Shown one piece after another: positions 18,465 through 27,285 of a stretch of 64,000 nt of DNA. Origin of the DNA: Rhizobium sp. N324 (lineage in GTDB: Bacteria > Pseudomonadota > Alphaproteobacteria > Rhizobiales > Rhizobiaceae); assembly GCF_001664485.1 (NCBI RefSeq), contig NZ_CP013632.1, positions 62,001-126,000 of the forward strand. Direction: 5' to 3'. A program made the position numbers and the translations under genes. The notes beneath the pieces were generated by a model that was not told the origin of the DNA, ran no database searches, and saw only the letters and a list, made by a program, of their open reading frames with translations. Every line of letters starts with the position of its first letter. Position 1 is the first letter of the stretch.

Positions 18465-18840
18465 TGGGGTGCTGCGCGGTTGCTATGTGCTGGTCGTCGA
18501 GGACGAGTTCATGCTCGCGGAGGATCTGTCCCTGGAACTGGCTGATGCCGGAGCCGTGGTGATCGGCCCGGCACAAACACTGGAGCGTGCGGTGGAGCTG
18601 CTGGCGAGGCCGGATGCGCTTGACGCAGCCGTGCTGGACGTCAACCTGCAGGGTAAGCCGGTATACCCGCTTGCCGATGCGCTCTTTGAGCGCAAGGTTC
18701 CGTTCGTCTTTACGACAGGCTATGACGCGTCTATCTTGCCGGCGAGGTTCCGGTCAGTCGATTGCTGTTCCAAACCCATTGATATGGGGCGACTGTTGGA
18801 AGCCTTGCAAACCGCTATCGTCACCGCACGAGCGCTCTGA
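18457..18840 (+). CDS. Single-domain response regulator paired with the hybrid kinase
   Basis: A 127-residue receiver with VVEDEFMLAED, VLDVNLQGK (phospho-acceptor), FVFTTGYD and CSKPIDM. The start overlaps the kinase stop by eight bases, implying translational coupling; an ATG three codons earlier is possible. The FATGUY-like TTGYD motif matches the other receivers here. It is the probable direct target of the HWE kinase just upstream. Confidence 0.85.
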   Translation: MADGVLRGCYVLVVEDEFMLAEDLSLELADAGAVVIGPAQTLERAVELLARPDALDAAVLDVNLQGKPVYPLADALFERKVPFVFTTGYDASILPARFRSVDCCSKPIDMGRLLEALQTAIVTARAL

Positions 18841-18866
18841 GCCGGCGCGCTATCAATCATTGCATC

Positions 18867-19130
18867 CTATGAGGCCGGAGTCGTCCGGCTGATGCTCGTC
18901 TCCCGCTCTCCTCGCAACGCAAGCAGTTCGGCTTTGAGCCTGTCCAGGTGAGCAAGATGCATGACCTGTGACTCTTCGAAATTCACCAGAAGCCGTATCG
19001 CTTCCGTCGCATCGACGCCGCGATCGGTCATTTCGGCCACGATCTCCCGCTGCCTGGCAATGTGTTGTCCGCCCAGGGCAACATGCTCTCGTGCCTGCTC
19101 CAAATGTTTTTCTACCATTGCCCTTTCCAT
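18867..19130 (-). CDS. Small helical protein, unknown function
   Basis: An 87-residue protein, mostly alpha-helical by composition (MERAMVEKHLEQAREHVALG at the start), with no signal peptide or membrane segment. AAGAAGGAG lies eight bases before the ATG, strong support that it is translated. It is convergent with the receiver gene; a six-base GC-rich hairpin (GCCGGA/TCCGGC) overlaps its last codons and may end transcription for both. It could be the last gene of the oxidase operon, 135 bases downstream of the terminal cytochrome. The family is not recognised with certainty. Confidence 0.65.
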   Translation of the reverse strand: MERAMVEKHLEQAREHVALGGQHIARQREIVAEMTDRGVDATEAIRLLVNFEESQVMHLAHLDRLKAELLALRGERETSISRTTPAS

Positions 19131-19265
19131 GCTTGAGCTCCTTCTTCCTACGACATCATGCGCCCAATCTCGCCCTTAAGAAACGATAATCCGCTGATCC
19201 CAATGTCGGGGCGCTGACGGAAAAGCTGCCGGCTGCCAAACGCAGAATGGCAACGTTGGTGTGCG

Positions 19266-19688
19266 CTAGCGCGCGTAGAGATAGGCGGCCAGGTCGCGCG
19301 CCTCCTGTTCGGATATTCCGGTGGGTGGCATGGCGGTCTTCGGAGAATGGGTCTGCGGGGCGACGATCCAGTCAACGAGGTTGTCGGCCGAATTGTTGAG
19401 CACACCGGCGATATAAACCCGCTCGCGCAGCCCATTAAGATCGCCGCCGACCTTGCCGTCGGCGCCCTCGATGCCAGGGATCGTATGACATCCGGTGCAT
19501 CCGTATCGGCGAAAGATCATCGGCGCGCGGGCCGGATCGCCCTTCGTCATGGCGACAGCGCTGGCTCGTCTTTCGGATCGCTCACGATAGTCGTTGGTCA
19601 ACGCCAATGCCGCAGTCAGGCTCAAGACACACGCGCCTACGATGATGACCGAACGAAGGGAATTACTGGGCGATGATGTGCGTTCCAC
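19266..19688 (-). CDS. Small membrane-anchored cytochrome c
   Basis: A 140-residue monoheme cytochrome. One transmembrane anchor (about residues 12-30) precedes CTGCH near residue 64, and the methionine ligand is probably in AMPPTG near the C-terminus. The GTG start lies inside the end of the ctaG gene, 26 bases of overlap, so translation is probably coupled. It is a likely electron donor to the oxidase encoded upstream. Confidence 0.8.
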   Translation of the reverse strand: MERTSSPSNSLRSVIIVGACVLSLTAALALTNDYRERSERRASAVAMTKGDPARAPMIFRRYGCTGCHTIPGIEGADGKVGGDLNGLRERVYIAGVLNNSADNLVDWIVAPQTHSPKTAMPPTGISEQEARDLAAYLYAR

Positions 19689-20565
19689 CTGCGCCTCGCT
19701 TTCCAGAGCCCTTGATCCAAAGGGCGACTAATGCCAGCGCCACACCAGCGTAGATGACCCCCGCCGGAACCCACATCACCAGGCCTGCCATTTGCTGGTC
19801 TTCAAGCGGCGAAATCCCCCATTCCGATGCCCCGTGTGTCTGCAGGCTATAGAGCACCTGTGGCGAAAGCGCGATGAGCGCGCCAAGGACGCTCATGTGC
19901 AGCATGGTCAGGAAGAGATGCCAGGCGGCGAGCCCCTTGTGGGTCTTCCAGATGACGGACCACCAGAACAGGACGGCGGTCGTGAAAAAGCAAAGATGCT
20001 GCAGCCGGTGAAGAGGGACGCTCTCGACGGCGGTGTCGAAGAGCATAGGCGCGTGCCATGCCCAGATCGCCACCCCATGGACGACGGTCGCCACCGTGCC
20101 GCTGCTGAGGAAGGTCCATGTCCGCCGTAGTGCGTTTGTGGCAAGCACCTGAGCTGCCCTGCGCCTGATCATCCTTGGAAGTCCCCAGAGCAACATCGCT
20201 GCCGGGCGCGCTAGAACGACGAGCGGCGCGGAAACGGCCATGACCAGTTCGTGCTCGATCATGTGGACGGTAAACAGCTGTTCGCCCAGCCAATGCAGCG
20301 GCGAGACAAGTGCACCGGCAAGCACGAGCCAGCCGCTCCAGAAGGTAAAAGCCCGATGCGCGAAGGCACGGCGGCCAGCGGACGATCGGGGCCGGAAGCG
20401 AAGGCTGCCGCAGGCAAAAAGGGCAGCGCCAAGAACAAGTGGGGCAAGTATCCAGGGATCGGCCGTCCATGCAAGTGTACTCGCGTGGGAATGGCCTTCA
20501 TGCGCGAGTGCCGGCTGGCTTTCCGCAATGGCAGCAAGAAAAATGAATGCGCTTGCTGTTCTCAT
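19663..20565 (-). CDS. ctaG: CtaG/caa3-type cytochrome oxidase assembly protein
   Basis: A 300-residue polytopic membrane protein of the Caa3_CtaG family. It begins with a signal-like segment ending near ALAHEGHSHAS, then about seven hydrophobic helices with conserved histidines in WLGEQLFTVHMIEHELVMAV and AWHAPMLFD. In this family the protein helps insert copper or heme into caa3 oxidases. The start overlaps the coxC stop by ATGA; a frame running 21 codons further upstream lies within coxC and is rejected. Confidence 0.8.
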   Translation of the reverse strand: MRTASAFIFLAAIAESQPALAHEGHSHASTLAWTADPWILAPLVLGAALFACGSLRFRPRSSAGRRAFAHRAFTFWSGWLVLAGALVSPLHWLGEQLFTVHMIEHELVMAVSAPLVVLARPAAMLLWGLPRMIRRRAAQVLATNALRRTWTFLSSGTVATVVHGVAIWAWHAPMLFDTAVESVPLHRLQHLCFFTTAVLFWWSVIWKTHKGLAAWHLFLTMLHMSVLGALIALSPQVLYSLQTHGASEWGISPLEDQQMAGLVMWVPAGVIYAGVALALVALWIKGSGKRGAGGTHIIAQ

Positions 20566-21164
20566 AGCCGCGGCACCCAATAGATGCATCCGTAAATGGG
20601 AAGCCAGGTCAGGACGACAAAGTTCCAATAGAGCGCGTTGTCCTCCACGTCGCCGTAGCGCCGCGTATTGTCAGCGTGTTTTGAGAACATCAGGCAGGCG
20701 AGAACGACGGTATCGACGAGGTCGGTGACGATGTGGGTCGTGTGCAGGCCAAGCATGGTCCAGACGATCGATCCATAAGCATCGTCGTCCCAGCTGACAT
20801 GAAGGGCAGGAAATTCGAAGGCGCGAGGGATAAGGGGAAGAAGGCCGAGAATGGCCATGACGATCAGTCCTGCCCGCACCTTGCGAAGGTCTTTCCGCTT
20901 CGCCCACCGCGACACCAGAATGTTCGGCACAACACTGGCGACAAGCAGCAGGGTCAGGATCGTCCCGGCGGTAAGATCCGGAGGTGGGGCTTCGATCGGC
21001 CACCGTGGCGCCAGGCTCATCAGATAGAAATAGATGGCAATCGAAAGCGCAAATCCCGTGCCTTCGATCAGCATGAAGGCGCTGGTGCCCCAGAAGGTCA
21101 GGCTCGCACTGCCCATGCCATGGAGGGGAAGATGCGACAGATCGAGCGCCATGCGTTCTTTCAT
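20562..21164 (-). CDS. coxC: Cytochrome c oxidase subunit III-like protein, short
   Basis: A 200-residue subunit III with about five membrane helices; TMLGLHTTHIVTDLVDTVVL contains the conserved histidine region of the family, and NALYWNFVVLTWLPIYGCIY the conserved C-terminal W-x-F-V/VW region. It is shorter than the seven-helix form, as in caa3 and alternative CoxMNOP-type oxidases. It overlaps coxA and ctaG by ATGA on both sides. Confidence 0.8.
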   Translation of the reverse strand: MKERMALDLSHLPLHGMGSASLTFWGTSAFMLIEGTGFALSIAIYFYLMSLAPRWPIEAPPPDLTAGTILTLLLVASVVPNILVSRWAKRKDLRKVRAGLIVMAILGLLPLIPRAFEFPALHVSWDDDAYGSIVWTMLGLHTTHIVTDLVDTVVLACLMFSKHADNTRRYGDVEDNALYWNFVVLTWLPIYGCIYWVPRL

Positions 21165-23074
21165 GACTCGTCCTCCGGCGTTTGCTTCGGCCAGAACCAT
21201 CCGGTCAGCGTAATCGCCACGGGGATAGCACCCCAGATGACTGCCCATGGGCTGAAGATCGAGGCAATCAGCATGATGCTCGTGGCAATGGCTGCCAGAA
21301 AAGGCCAGATGGAGTCGGCGGGCGAGGCCTCCCGGGCTTCAGGATCCGCCGCTGCGACGCTGCTGACGATCAGTTCGCGCCGGTCGAGCCGCAATCCGGT
21401 TGCGACCGGCAGCGTCTCGCCCGAAGTCCAGAGCGGCTCGCGGGATTCGACCACCGGAATATGCCGGAAATTATAAGGGGGCGGGGGCGAAGGCATCGCC
21501 CATTCCAATGTCGAGGCGTTCCAGGGATTGGAGCCGGCCTCCGGGCCATGGCGGACACTGCGCAGGACGTCGATGAAGAAGATCAGAAAGCCGGCGGCGA
21601 GGATGACGGCACTGAGGCTGACGAAGAGGTTCAATCCCGCCCAGGGCAATTCTGGCGGATAGGTGTAGACGCGCCGCGGCATGCCTTGCAGGCCGAGAAT
21701 GTGCATCGGGAAGAAGGTGAGGTGGAAGCCGGTGAAGATCAGCCCGAAGGCCCACCGGCCGAGCGTCTCGCTCATCATCCGGCCGGTCATCTTGGGGAAC
21801 CAATAGTATATCGCACCGATGAGCGGGAAGACGGAACCGCCGATCAGCACATAGTGAAAATGCGCCACGACGAAATACGTGTCATGGACCTGCGTATCGA
21901 AGGGCACCGATGCCACCATCACCCCGGTCAACCCGCCGATGACGAAGGTGATGAGAAAACCGATGATGAAGAGCATCGGTGTCTTGAAGATGGGGCGGCC
22001 GTCCCACAGTGTTGCGAGCCAACAGAAAATCTGGGTGCCTGCCGGAATGGCGATTGCCATGCTCGATGCGGTGAAGAAACTGCTGCCGACGCGTGGCAGG
22101 CCGGCAACGAACATGTGGTGTACCCAGAGACCGAAGGCGAGAACGCCTGTCGCGATCATCGCCAGCACCAGCGGCAAATAGCCGAAGGTCGGGCGCTGCG
22201 TGAAGGTGGAGATCATCGCCGAGACCATGCCGACGGCGGGCAGAAAGATGATATAGACCTCGGGGTGGCCGAAAAACCAGAACAGATGCTGCCAGAGGAG
22301 AGCGTCGCCGCCTTCGGCCGGATTGAAAAATTGTGTGCCGACCAGCCGGTCGAGAATGAGCGACGAACTGGCGAGCATGATTGCCGGCATGGCCATGATG
22401 ACCAGAAATGCTGTGACCAGCATCGACCAGACGAAGATCGGGATCCGGTCGAGCGACATGCCAGGCGCGCGCAGTTTGAAGACGGTCACGACGATTTCGA
22501 CGGCAACGGCAAGGGCTGAGACCTCCGTAAAGGTGATCATCTGGGCCCAGATGTCTGCCCGCTTGCCAGGGCCATATTGCGGCCCGGCCAGGGGCACGTA
22601 AGCGAACCATCCGACATCGGGGGCGGTGTCGAGGGCGAGCGAAATCCACAAAAGCAGCCCGCCGGCGAGAAAGATCCAGTACGAGAAGGCATTCAGCCTG
22701 GGAAAGGCGATGTTGCGGGTGCCGACCATCAGAGGAACCAGATAGACGGCCATCGCCTCCATCACCGGCACGGCAAACAGGAACATCATGTTGCTTCCGT
22801 GCACGGTGAAGATCTGGTTGTAACGGTCTGCGCTGATGAAGCGGGCCTCGGGGAAGGCGAGCTGCAGGCGCATTGCCAGCGCCAGAACGCCGCCGAGCAT
22901 CAAAAAGACGAAGGCGGTGGCGATATAGCGCCGCCCGATGATCTTGTGGTCGACGGTGGAGAGAGCGCCCAGCACGCCTGTCGGCGTCGACCAGGTGCGC
23001 CGGAGGGCGGCTTCGGCCTTTTCGTCGCCGGCTGCCAGATCGGCAGGGGAGGGAATTTTGCCGAACCACCTCAT
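21161..23074 (-). CDS. coxA: Cytochrome c oxidase subunit I, caa3-like, with altered proton-channel residues
   Basis: A 637-residue heme-copper oxidase core. Metal ligands are intact: H92 for low-spin heme, H270 and Y274 in HPEVY, H319/H320 for copper B, H405/H407 for the hemes. E272 of the D-channel is kept, but by alignment with Paracoccus the channel-entry aspartate (PDMAFPR, D124) is N121 (RNIAFPR), N113 is V110, and the K-channel lysine K354 is Q348 (AGTQIF), with T351 now alanine. The enzyme should still reduce oxygen; its proton uptake is in question. Start overlaps coxB by ATGA; an upstream 78-residue extension within coxB is rejected. Confidence 0.9.
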   Translation of the reverse strand: MRWFGKIPSPADLAAGDEKAEAALRRTWSTPTGVLGALSTVDHKIIGRRYIATAFVFLMLGGVLALAMRLQLAFPEARFISADRYNQIFTVHGSNMMFLFAVPVMEAMAVYLVPLMVGTRNIAFPRLNAFSYWIFLAGGLLLWISLALDTAPDVGWFAYVPLAGPQYGPGKRADIWAQMITFTEVSALAVAVEIVVTVFKLRAPGMSLDRIPIFVWSMLVTAFLVIMAMPAIMLASSSLILDRLVGTQFFNPAEGGDALLWQHLFWFFGHPEVYIIFLPAVGMVSAMISTFTQRPTFGYLPLVLAMIATGVLAFGLWVHHMFVAGLPRVGSSFFTASSMAIAIPAGTQIFCWLATLWDGRPIFKTPMLFIIGFLITFVIGGLTGVMVASVPFDTQVHDTYFVVAHFHYVLIGGSVFPLIGAIYYWFPKMTGRMMSETLGRWAFGLIFTGFHLTFFPMHILGLQGMPRRVYTYPPELPWAGLNLFVSLSAVILAAGFLIFFIDVLRSVRHGPEAGSNPWNASTLEWAMPSPPPPYNFRHIPVVESREPLWTSGETLPVATGLRLDRRELIVSSVAAADPEAREASPADSIWPFLAAIATSIMLIASIFSPWAVIWGAIPVAITLTGWFWPKQTPEDES

Positions 23075-24054
23075 CGCAGGGCCTTCATATAGGCGCTCAA
23101 TTGGCGCAGCTCTTCGCTGGAGACCGGGACCAGCGGCATGTTGTTTCCCGGCTTCAGCGTTTGCGGATCGGCAATCCACGCGGCAACTGATCCCCGCGTA
23201 TTGTCCAGCAGTCCGGCGGCGATCATGCTCCGGCTGCCGACATGAGTGAGGTCGGGGCCTGTGGTGCCCGAAGCCTCGGTGCCGCGGATCGTGTGGCAGG
23301 CGGCGCAAGGCTTGCTCATGAAGACGAGCTTTCCCGCTGCGGCTTCACTATCTGCGGGAAGAACTGCCGCTCCCCTTTGCGCTTCCAGCCACCGGGCATG
23401 GTCATCGGGCTCCTCGGCAATAACAAGCAACGCCATATGGCTGTGCTGAAGGCCGCAGAATTCTGCGCACTGACCGCGGTAGACCCCGGCTTTGCTTGCA
23501 TGGAGCGTCAGGGCATTTTCGCGTCCGGGAACCAGATCCTGCTTTCCCGTGAGGTTCGGCACCCAAAAGGAATGGATGACGTCGCTTGCCTCCAGGCGCA
23601 GGCGAACGTCTGTCCCGACCGGTATATGCAGCTCGTTGGCGGTCTGAAATGTCCTTGCCGGATCGGGATCGAGGTAAGTGAACTGCCACCACCATTGCTG
23701 GCCCCGGACGAGGATCGTCGGGGGATCGGCCTTCCCACGATCGAGACCGGGCGTTGCGTAGAAGCTGGCAGCGGTCAGGAAGGTGATGACGACGAAAGTT
23801 GCAACGACTGCGCCGGCGACGACCCTGCCCATGGAACGCTCGGTCTGCGGACGCGGCCTGTCTGGGGCGCCAGGGCTTCGGACCAAAGCCCAGGCCATGA
23901 CGCCCATGACGAGCACGAAGACGATGCCGCAGACGGCGACAAACAGAATTATGAGGTTCTCGAGCGCCAAGGCGGACGGCCCATCGGCATCCAGCGCCGA
24001 TTGGGTGCCCGCACAGCCGGAGAGAAAGAGCACGCATGCCGGAGCAATTTTCAA
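23071..24054 (-). CDS. coxB: Cytochrome c oxidase subunit II with fused cytochrome c domain
   Basis: A 327-residue caa3-type subunit II. A lipoprotein-like signal (LFLSGCAG) and two membrane helices are followed by the copper A domain: GQQWWWQF, the histidine in DVIHSFWVP, and the cluster CAEFCGLQHSHM with both cysteines, histidine and methionine. The C-terminal 90 residues are a cytochrome c with CAACH. It accepts electrons from the neighbouring cytochromes and delivers them to subunit I. It overlaps both neighbours by four bases. Confidence 0.9.
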   Translation of the reverse strand: MKIAPACVLFLSGCAGTQSALDADGPSALALENLIILFVAVCGIVFVLVMGVMAWALVRSPGAPDRPRPQTERSMGRVVAGAVVATFVVITFLTAASFYATPGLDRGKADPPTILVRGQQWWWQFTYLDPDPARTFQTANELHIPVGTDVRLRLEASDVIHSFWVPNLTGKQDLVPGRENALTLHASKAGVYRGQCAEFCGLQHSHMALLVIAEEPDDHARWLEAQRGAAVLPADSEAAAGKLVFMSKPCAACHTIRGTEASGTTGPDLTHVGSRSMIAAGLLDNTRGSVAAWIADPQTLKPGNNMPLVPVSSEELRQLSAYMKALR

Positions 24055-24644
24055 GGCTGGACACCTCGATCAGCGCGGACACCAGCCGGTCCTTCCTCGA
24101 AAAGACCCGCGGCCGGAGCGCGGTTCTCGGACGGTCTCGTATGCTTGTCGTCGTTCCGGCTCGGCGCGGTATAGGGTGCGGAATAGGCACCGATCGTCCT
24201 GACGTAGCCGGCAAGCTGCCAGATCTGGTCGCTCGTCATTTTATTCCCGTAGGATGGCATGCCCTGGGGCCGGCCGTCGCGAATGGAGGCCACGACCGAC
24301 ACCATTTCGGAACCGTAGAACCACCACCCGTCGAGAAAGGAGGGGCCGGTTCCACCGCGTCCATCTCCATGGCAACTAGAGCAGCCGAACCAGGAATAAA
24401 GACGCTTGCCCTGGCTCAAATCAAAGGCCGTCGCCTCATAGGGTTTGCCGAGCGCGAAATAGACATCGGGCGGCGTGCCGCCGATGCGGTCGGGCATCAG
24501 CTTGAACTGATCGAGAGCGGTGGTGACCGGCGGATCGGCCCGGTACTGGCGGGGGTGTCTCGCCCAACCGATCGCCGCGCCGATAAGCAGCATGCAGAGG
24601 AGAGTTCCTGCCGCAATCCAATGGAAACGTCTGCTCTCGCTCAT
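24051..24644 (-). CDS. Membrane-anchored cytochrome c
   Basis: A 197-residue monoheme cytochrome. A membrane segment at about residues 9-26 leads to a periplasmic domain with CSSCH near residue 89 and a probable methionine ligand in GMPSYG. It lies 16 bases after the YdeP-like oxidoreductase and overlaps coxB by four bases, placing it as a bridge between the molybdoenzyme and the oxidase. The C-terminal 35 residues are hydrophilic and low in complexity. Confidence 0.8.
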   Translation of the reverse strand: MSESRRFHWIAAGTLLCMLLIGAAIGWARHPRQYRADPPVTTALDQFKLMPDRIGGTPPDVYFALGKPYEATAFDLSQGKRLYSWFGCSSCHGDGRGGTGPSFLDGWWFYGSEMVSVVASIRDGRPQGMPSYGNKMTSDQIWQLAGYVRTIGAYSAPYTAPSRNDDKHTRPSENRAPAAGLFEEGPAGVRADRGVQP

Positions 24645-24660
24645 CGCCGCAGCTCTTGGA

Positions 24661-27063
24661 TCAAGATGGCGAAGGGGCGTCGGAGAGGCTGAGGCTCACC
24701 GGCAACAGCTTGTAGGATGGGGTCTTGGCTTTCGCATCGTGGTGGGCCAGCGGAAAAAGCGGATTGGCCTCCGGGTAATAGGCCGCGCAGCATCCCGCTG
24801 GCACATCGTGCCGGGCGACCCTGAAGCCGGTGACACGGCGCACCGTGGCGTAATCGATAGCCGTGGTCAGGTCGACGACGTCACCGTCCTTAAAACCCAG
24901 CCGCTGGATGTCGTCTTCGTTCATGAAGACGACCTTCCTGGTGCCATCGACACCGCGGTAACGATCGCCATAGCCGTAGATCGTCGTGTTGAACTGGTCG
25001 TTCGAGCGCAACGTCGCGAGATTGAGGACGCTGCCGGCCGCGGGGTTGATGTCGAGCTCCGGAAAGAGCCGTGACGGCGTTATGAAATTGGCTTTCTTGT
25101 TTGCCGTTGCGAATTTGCGCTGCCGGGCCGGGACCGGCCGCGGAAAGCCGCCCGGCTGGAACATCCGTTTGTTGAAGTCTCTGAAGGTTTCGGGATAGGT
25201 CGCCTCGATCGCGTCGCGGATCTTCGAATAATCCCCCACCCATTCGTCCCAGGGGACCTGGCCCTTCGAAAGCGTCGCCTTGGCGATGCCGGCGATGATC
25301 GCAGGCTCCGAAAGGAGTTCCTTGCTGGCGGGCTTAGCCCTTCCGCGCGATCCGTGGAAATGCGCCACCGAGCTTTCGATGGAGACGGCTTGCGCACCGC
25401 TTGCTTGTTCATCGATCTCCAGCCGGCCGAGACAGGGCAGGAGATAGGCGATCTCGCCATGAATGACATGACTGCGGTTGAGCTTGGTGGCGATCTGGAC
25501 GCTCAGGCGCAGCTTTCGCCAGCCGTCTTCCATAGCTTCCGTTTCGGGAACGGCGCGCAGAAAATTACCGCCCAGGCTGACGAAGGCCTTCGCTTCGCCC
25601 TGCATGATCGCCTTGCAGGTATCGACGGTCGAGCGGCCTTCCCAGGTCGGCGGCTCGAACTGGTAGAGTTCCGAAAGCTTGCCGAGCGGCGCCAGACCCG
25701 GCTTTTCGGTTATTCCGACCGTGCGCTGCCCCTGAACATTCGAATGCCCGCGCACAGCACAGATATTGGCGCCGGGTTTGCCGATATTGCCGCGCAAAAG
25801 AGCCAGATTGACAACCATCTGAACGTTTTGAACACCCATTACATGCTGGGTGAGCCCCATGCCGTAAACCATCAGCACGGCTTCGGCCTTGGCATAAGTG
25901 TTTGCCGCCTGGGTCATCTGTTCGCGGGTCAGACCAGACACCCGCTCCAGCTCCGCCCAGTCATGTCCGCGTGCTGCATTGGCAAATTCTTCGAAGCCCG
26001 ACGTGTGGATCTGGATGAAATCATGGTCGAGCACATGTCTCCGGTCGGCTGCCGCCATGGATGCGGCAAAGGCGACCGCTGCAGCATTCGAGGGATCTTT
26101 TGGCACGGCGTCGGCGCCCGCGACCTTGCTCGTTCCCGATGCCTTCAGCGCGTCGTCGGCTTCGATCAGCGCCTTGCACACGCCGAAGAGCGCTGCAATG
26201 TCGCCTCCGTTCCTCACCTGGTAATATTCCGAGGAGATCGGGGTCGAGCGGCCGGTCAGCATCTGCCCCGGCATTTGCGGGTTGATGAAATGTTCGAGGC
26301 CGGGTTCGCGCAGCGGATTGAACGTGACGATTTTCACGCCTCGGTCGACGGCATCCTGCAGGTCGTGGAGCATCCTCGGCGAGGAGGTGTTGACGTTCTG
26401 GGCCATGTAGAAAATGCAGTCGCAGTTTTCGAAATCGGAAAGGATTGCCGTGCCGACGGAGGAGCCGATACTTTCGGGAAGCGCGACCGAGGAGCTTTCG
26501 TGACACATGTTGGAGGAGTCGGGCAGGTTGTTGCTGCCGAAGATGCGGGCAAGCAGCTGGTACATGTAGGCAGTTTCGAGCGAGGCCCGTCCGGAGGTGT
26601 AAAAATCGACCTGCTGCGGAGCGATGGACCGCAGCTCTCGGCCGATTTCTTCGAAGGCCTCGGCCCAGCCGACGGGTTCGTATTTGTCGGTTGCGCTGTT
26701 CCAGCGCATCGGGTGGGTCAGGCGGCCCTGCTCCTCAAGATCGTGATCGCTCCATCCTTCCAGCTCATGCAAGGTATGGGCGGCGAAAAAGGCGCGGTCG
26801 GCACGCCGGCTGGTGACCTCCCAGGCGGTTGCCTTCGCGCCGTTCTCGCAAAACTCCATGGGATGAGGCTTGGCAGGCTTGGCCCAGGCGCAGCTGACGC
26901 ACATATAGCCGTCGGCCTTGTTTTGATGGGCAAGCAGCGACGGTCCGGATCGCGGCACGTGCTCGCGCAGAAGGATCTCGCCGGTGGATCTGGCCGCTCC
27001 CCATCCGCCCGCTGTATGACTGCCTTTGCCGATCTTGGGGTGTTTCTTCGATCTCGCTGACAT
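24661..27063 (-). CDS. FdhF/YdeP-family molybdopterin oxidoreductase
   Basis: An 800-residue member of the bis-MGD oxidoreductases related to E. coli YdeP and formate dehydrogenase H. CVSCAW near residue 54 and the cysteine in EFCENG resemble the reduced iron-sulfur site of YdeP proteins. SSNMCHESSS supplies the likely molybdenum ligand; there is no selenocysteine. No Tat signal is visible, so it is probably cytoplasmic. GAGAGG precedes the ATG at 27063; a 17-residue upstream extension is less likely. It heads an operon with cytochromes and a terminal oxidase and has its own EcfG-type promoter. Its substrate is unknown; YdeP itself is linked to acid resistance. Confidence 0.85.
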   Translation of the reverse strand: MSARSKKHPKIGKGSHTAGGWGAARSTGEILLREHVPRSGPSLLAHQNKADGYMCVSCAWAKPAKPHPMEFCENGAKATAWEVTSRRADRAFFAAHTLHELEGWSDHDLEEQGRLTHPMRWNSATDKYEPVGWAEAFEEIGRELRSIAPQQVDFYTSGRASLETAYMYQLLARIFGSNNLPDSSNMCHESSSVALPESIGSSVGTAILSDFENCDCIFYMAQNVNTSSPRMLHDLQDAVDRGVKIVTFNPLREPGLEHFINPQMPGQMLTGRSTPISSEYYQVRNGGDIAALFGVCKALIEADDALKASGTSKVAGADAVPKDPSNAAAVAFAASMAAADRRHVLDHDFIQIHTSGFEEFANAARGHDWAELERVSGLTREQMTQAANTYAKAEAVLMVYGMGLTQHVMGVQNVQMVVNLALLRGNIGKPGANICAVRGHSNVQGQRTVGITEKPGLAPLGKLSELYQFEPPTWEGRSTVDTCKAIMQGEAKAFVSLGGNFLRAVPETEAMEDGWRKLRLSVQIATKLNRSHVIHGEIAYLLPCLGRLEIDEQASGAQAVSIESSVAHFHGSRGRAKPASKELLSEPAIIAGIAKATLSKGQVPWDEWVGDYSKIRDAIEATYPETFRDFNKRMFQPGGFPRPVPARQRKFATANKKANFITPSRLFPELDINPAAGSVLNLATLRSNDQFNTTIYGYGDRYRGVDGTRKVVFMNEDDIQRLGFKDGDVVDLTTAIDYATVRRVTGFRVARHDVPAGCCAAYYPEANPLFPLAHHDAKAKTPSYKLLPVSLSLSDAPSPS

Positions 27064-27118
27064 ATTCGCCTCTCGACAATTTCTGCGCAGGAATTTTGAC
27101 CGACATTCCGTCACGTCG

Positions 27119-27143
27119 AACTCCGCCGCAGACCAACGGTTCC
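27119..27143 (-). promoter_or_regulatory. EcfG-type promoter for the ydeP-cytochrome oxidase operon
   Basis: On the minus strand GGAAC-N16-AGTT, with the -10 lying 55 bases upstream of the ydeP-like start and inside the gap after the ECF sigma gene. It would give the oxidase operon a stress-specific start independent of the sigma gene. Confidence 0.65.
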
Positions 27144-27285
27144 CTGCGGCGATCGAGCGTTGTGCGCCGGGCCATTTCGGGTTGGGAGACGATGTGTGCC
27201 GGCGTTGGATTTGCTTCGTTGAAGATGTCGGGAAACGCCGCGCGCCAGCCGGCGGTCACCTTCGATTGGCCATAGGAGAGGACGT

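Noticed and set aside
13406..18840. Chemotaxis operon
   Set aside because: CheB and CheR domains occur, but no CheA, CheW, chemoreceptor or flagellar gene is near; the kinase is HWE type.
21182..22519. 445-codon plus-strand open frame
   Set aside because: Antisense to coxA; the product is a His/Glu/Asp-rich low-complexity chain produced by reverse reading of membrane-helix codons.
25354..27060. 568-codon plus-strand open frame
   Set aside because: Antisense to the YdeP-like gene; no motif seen.
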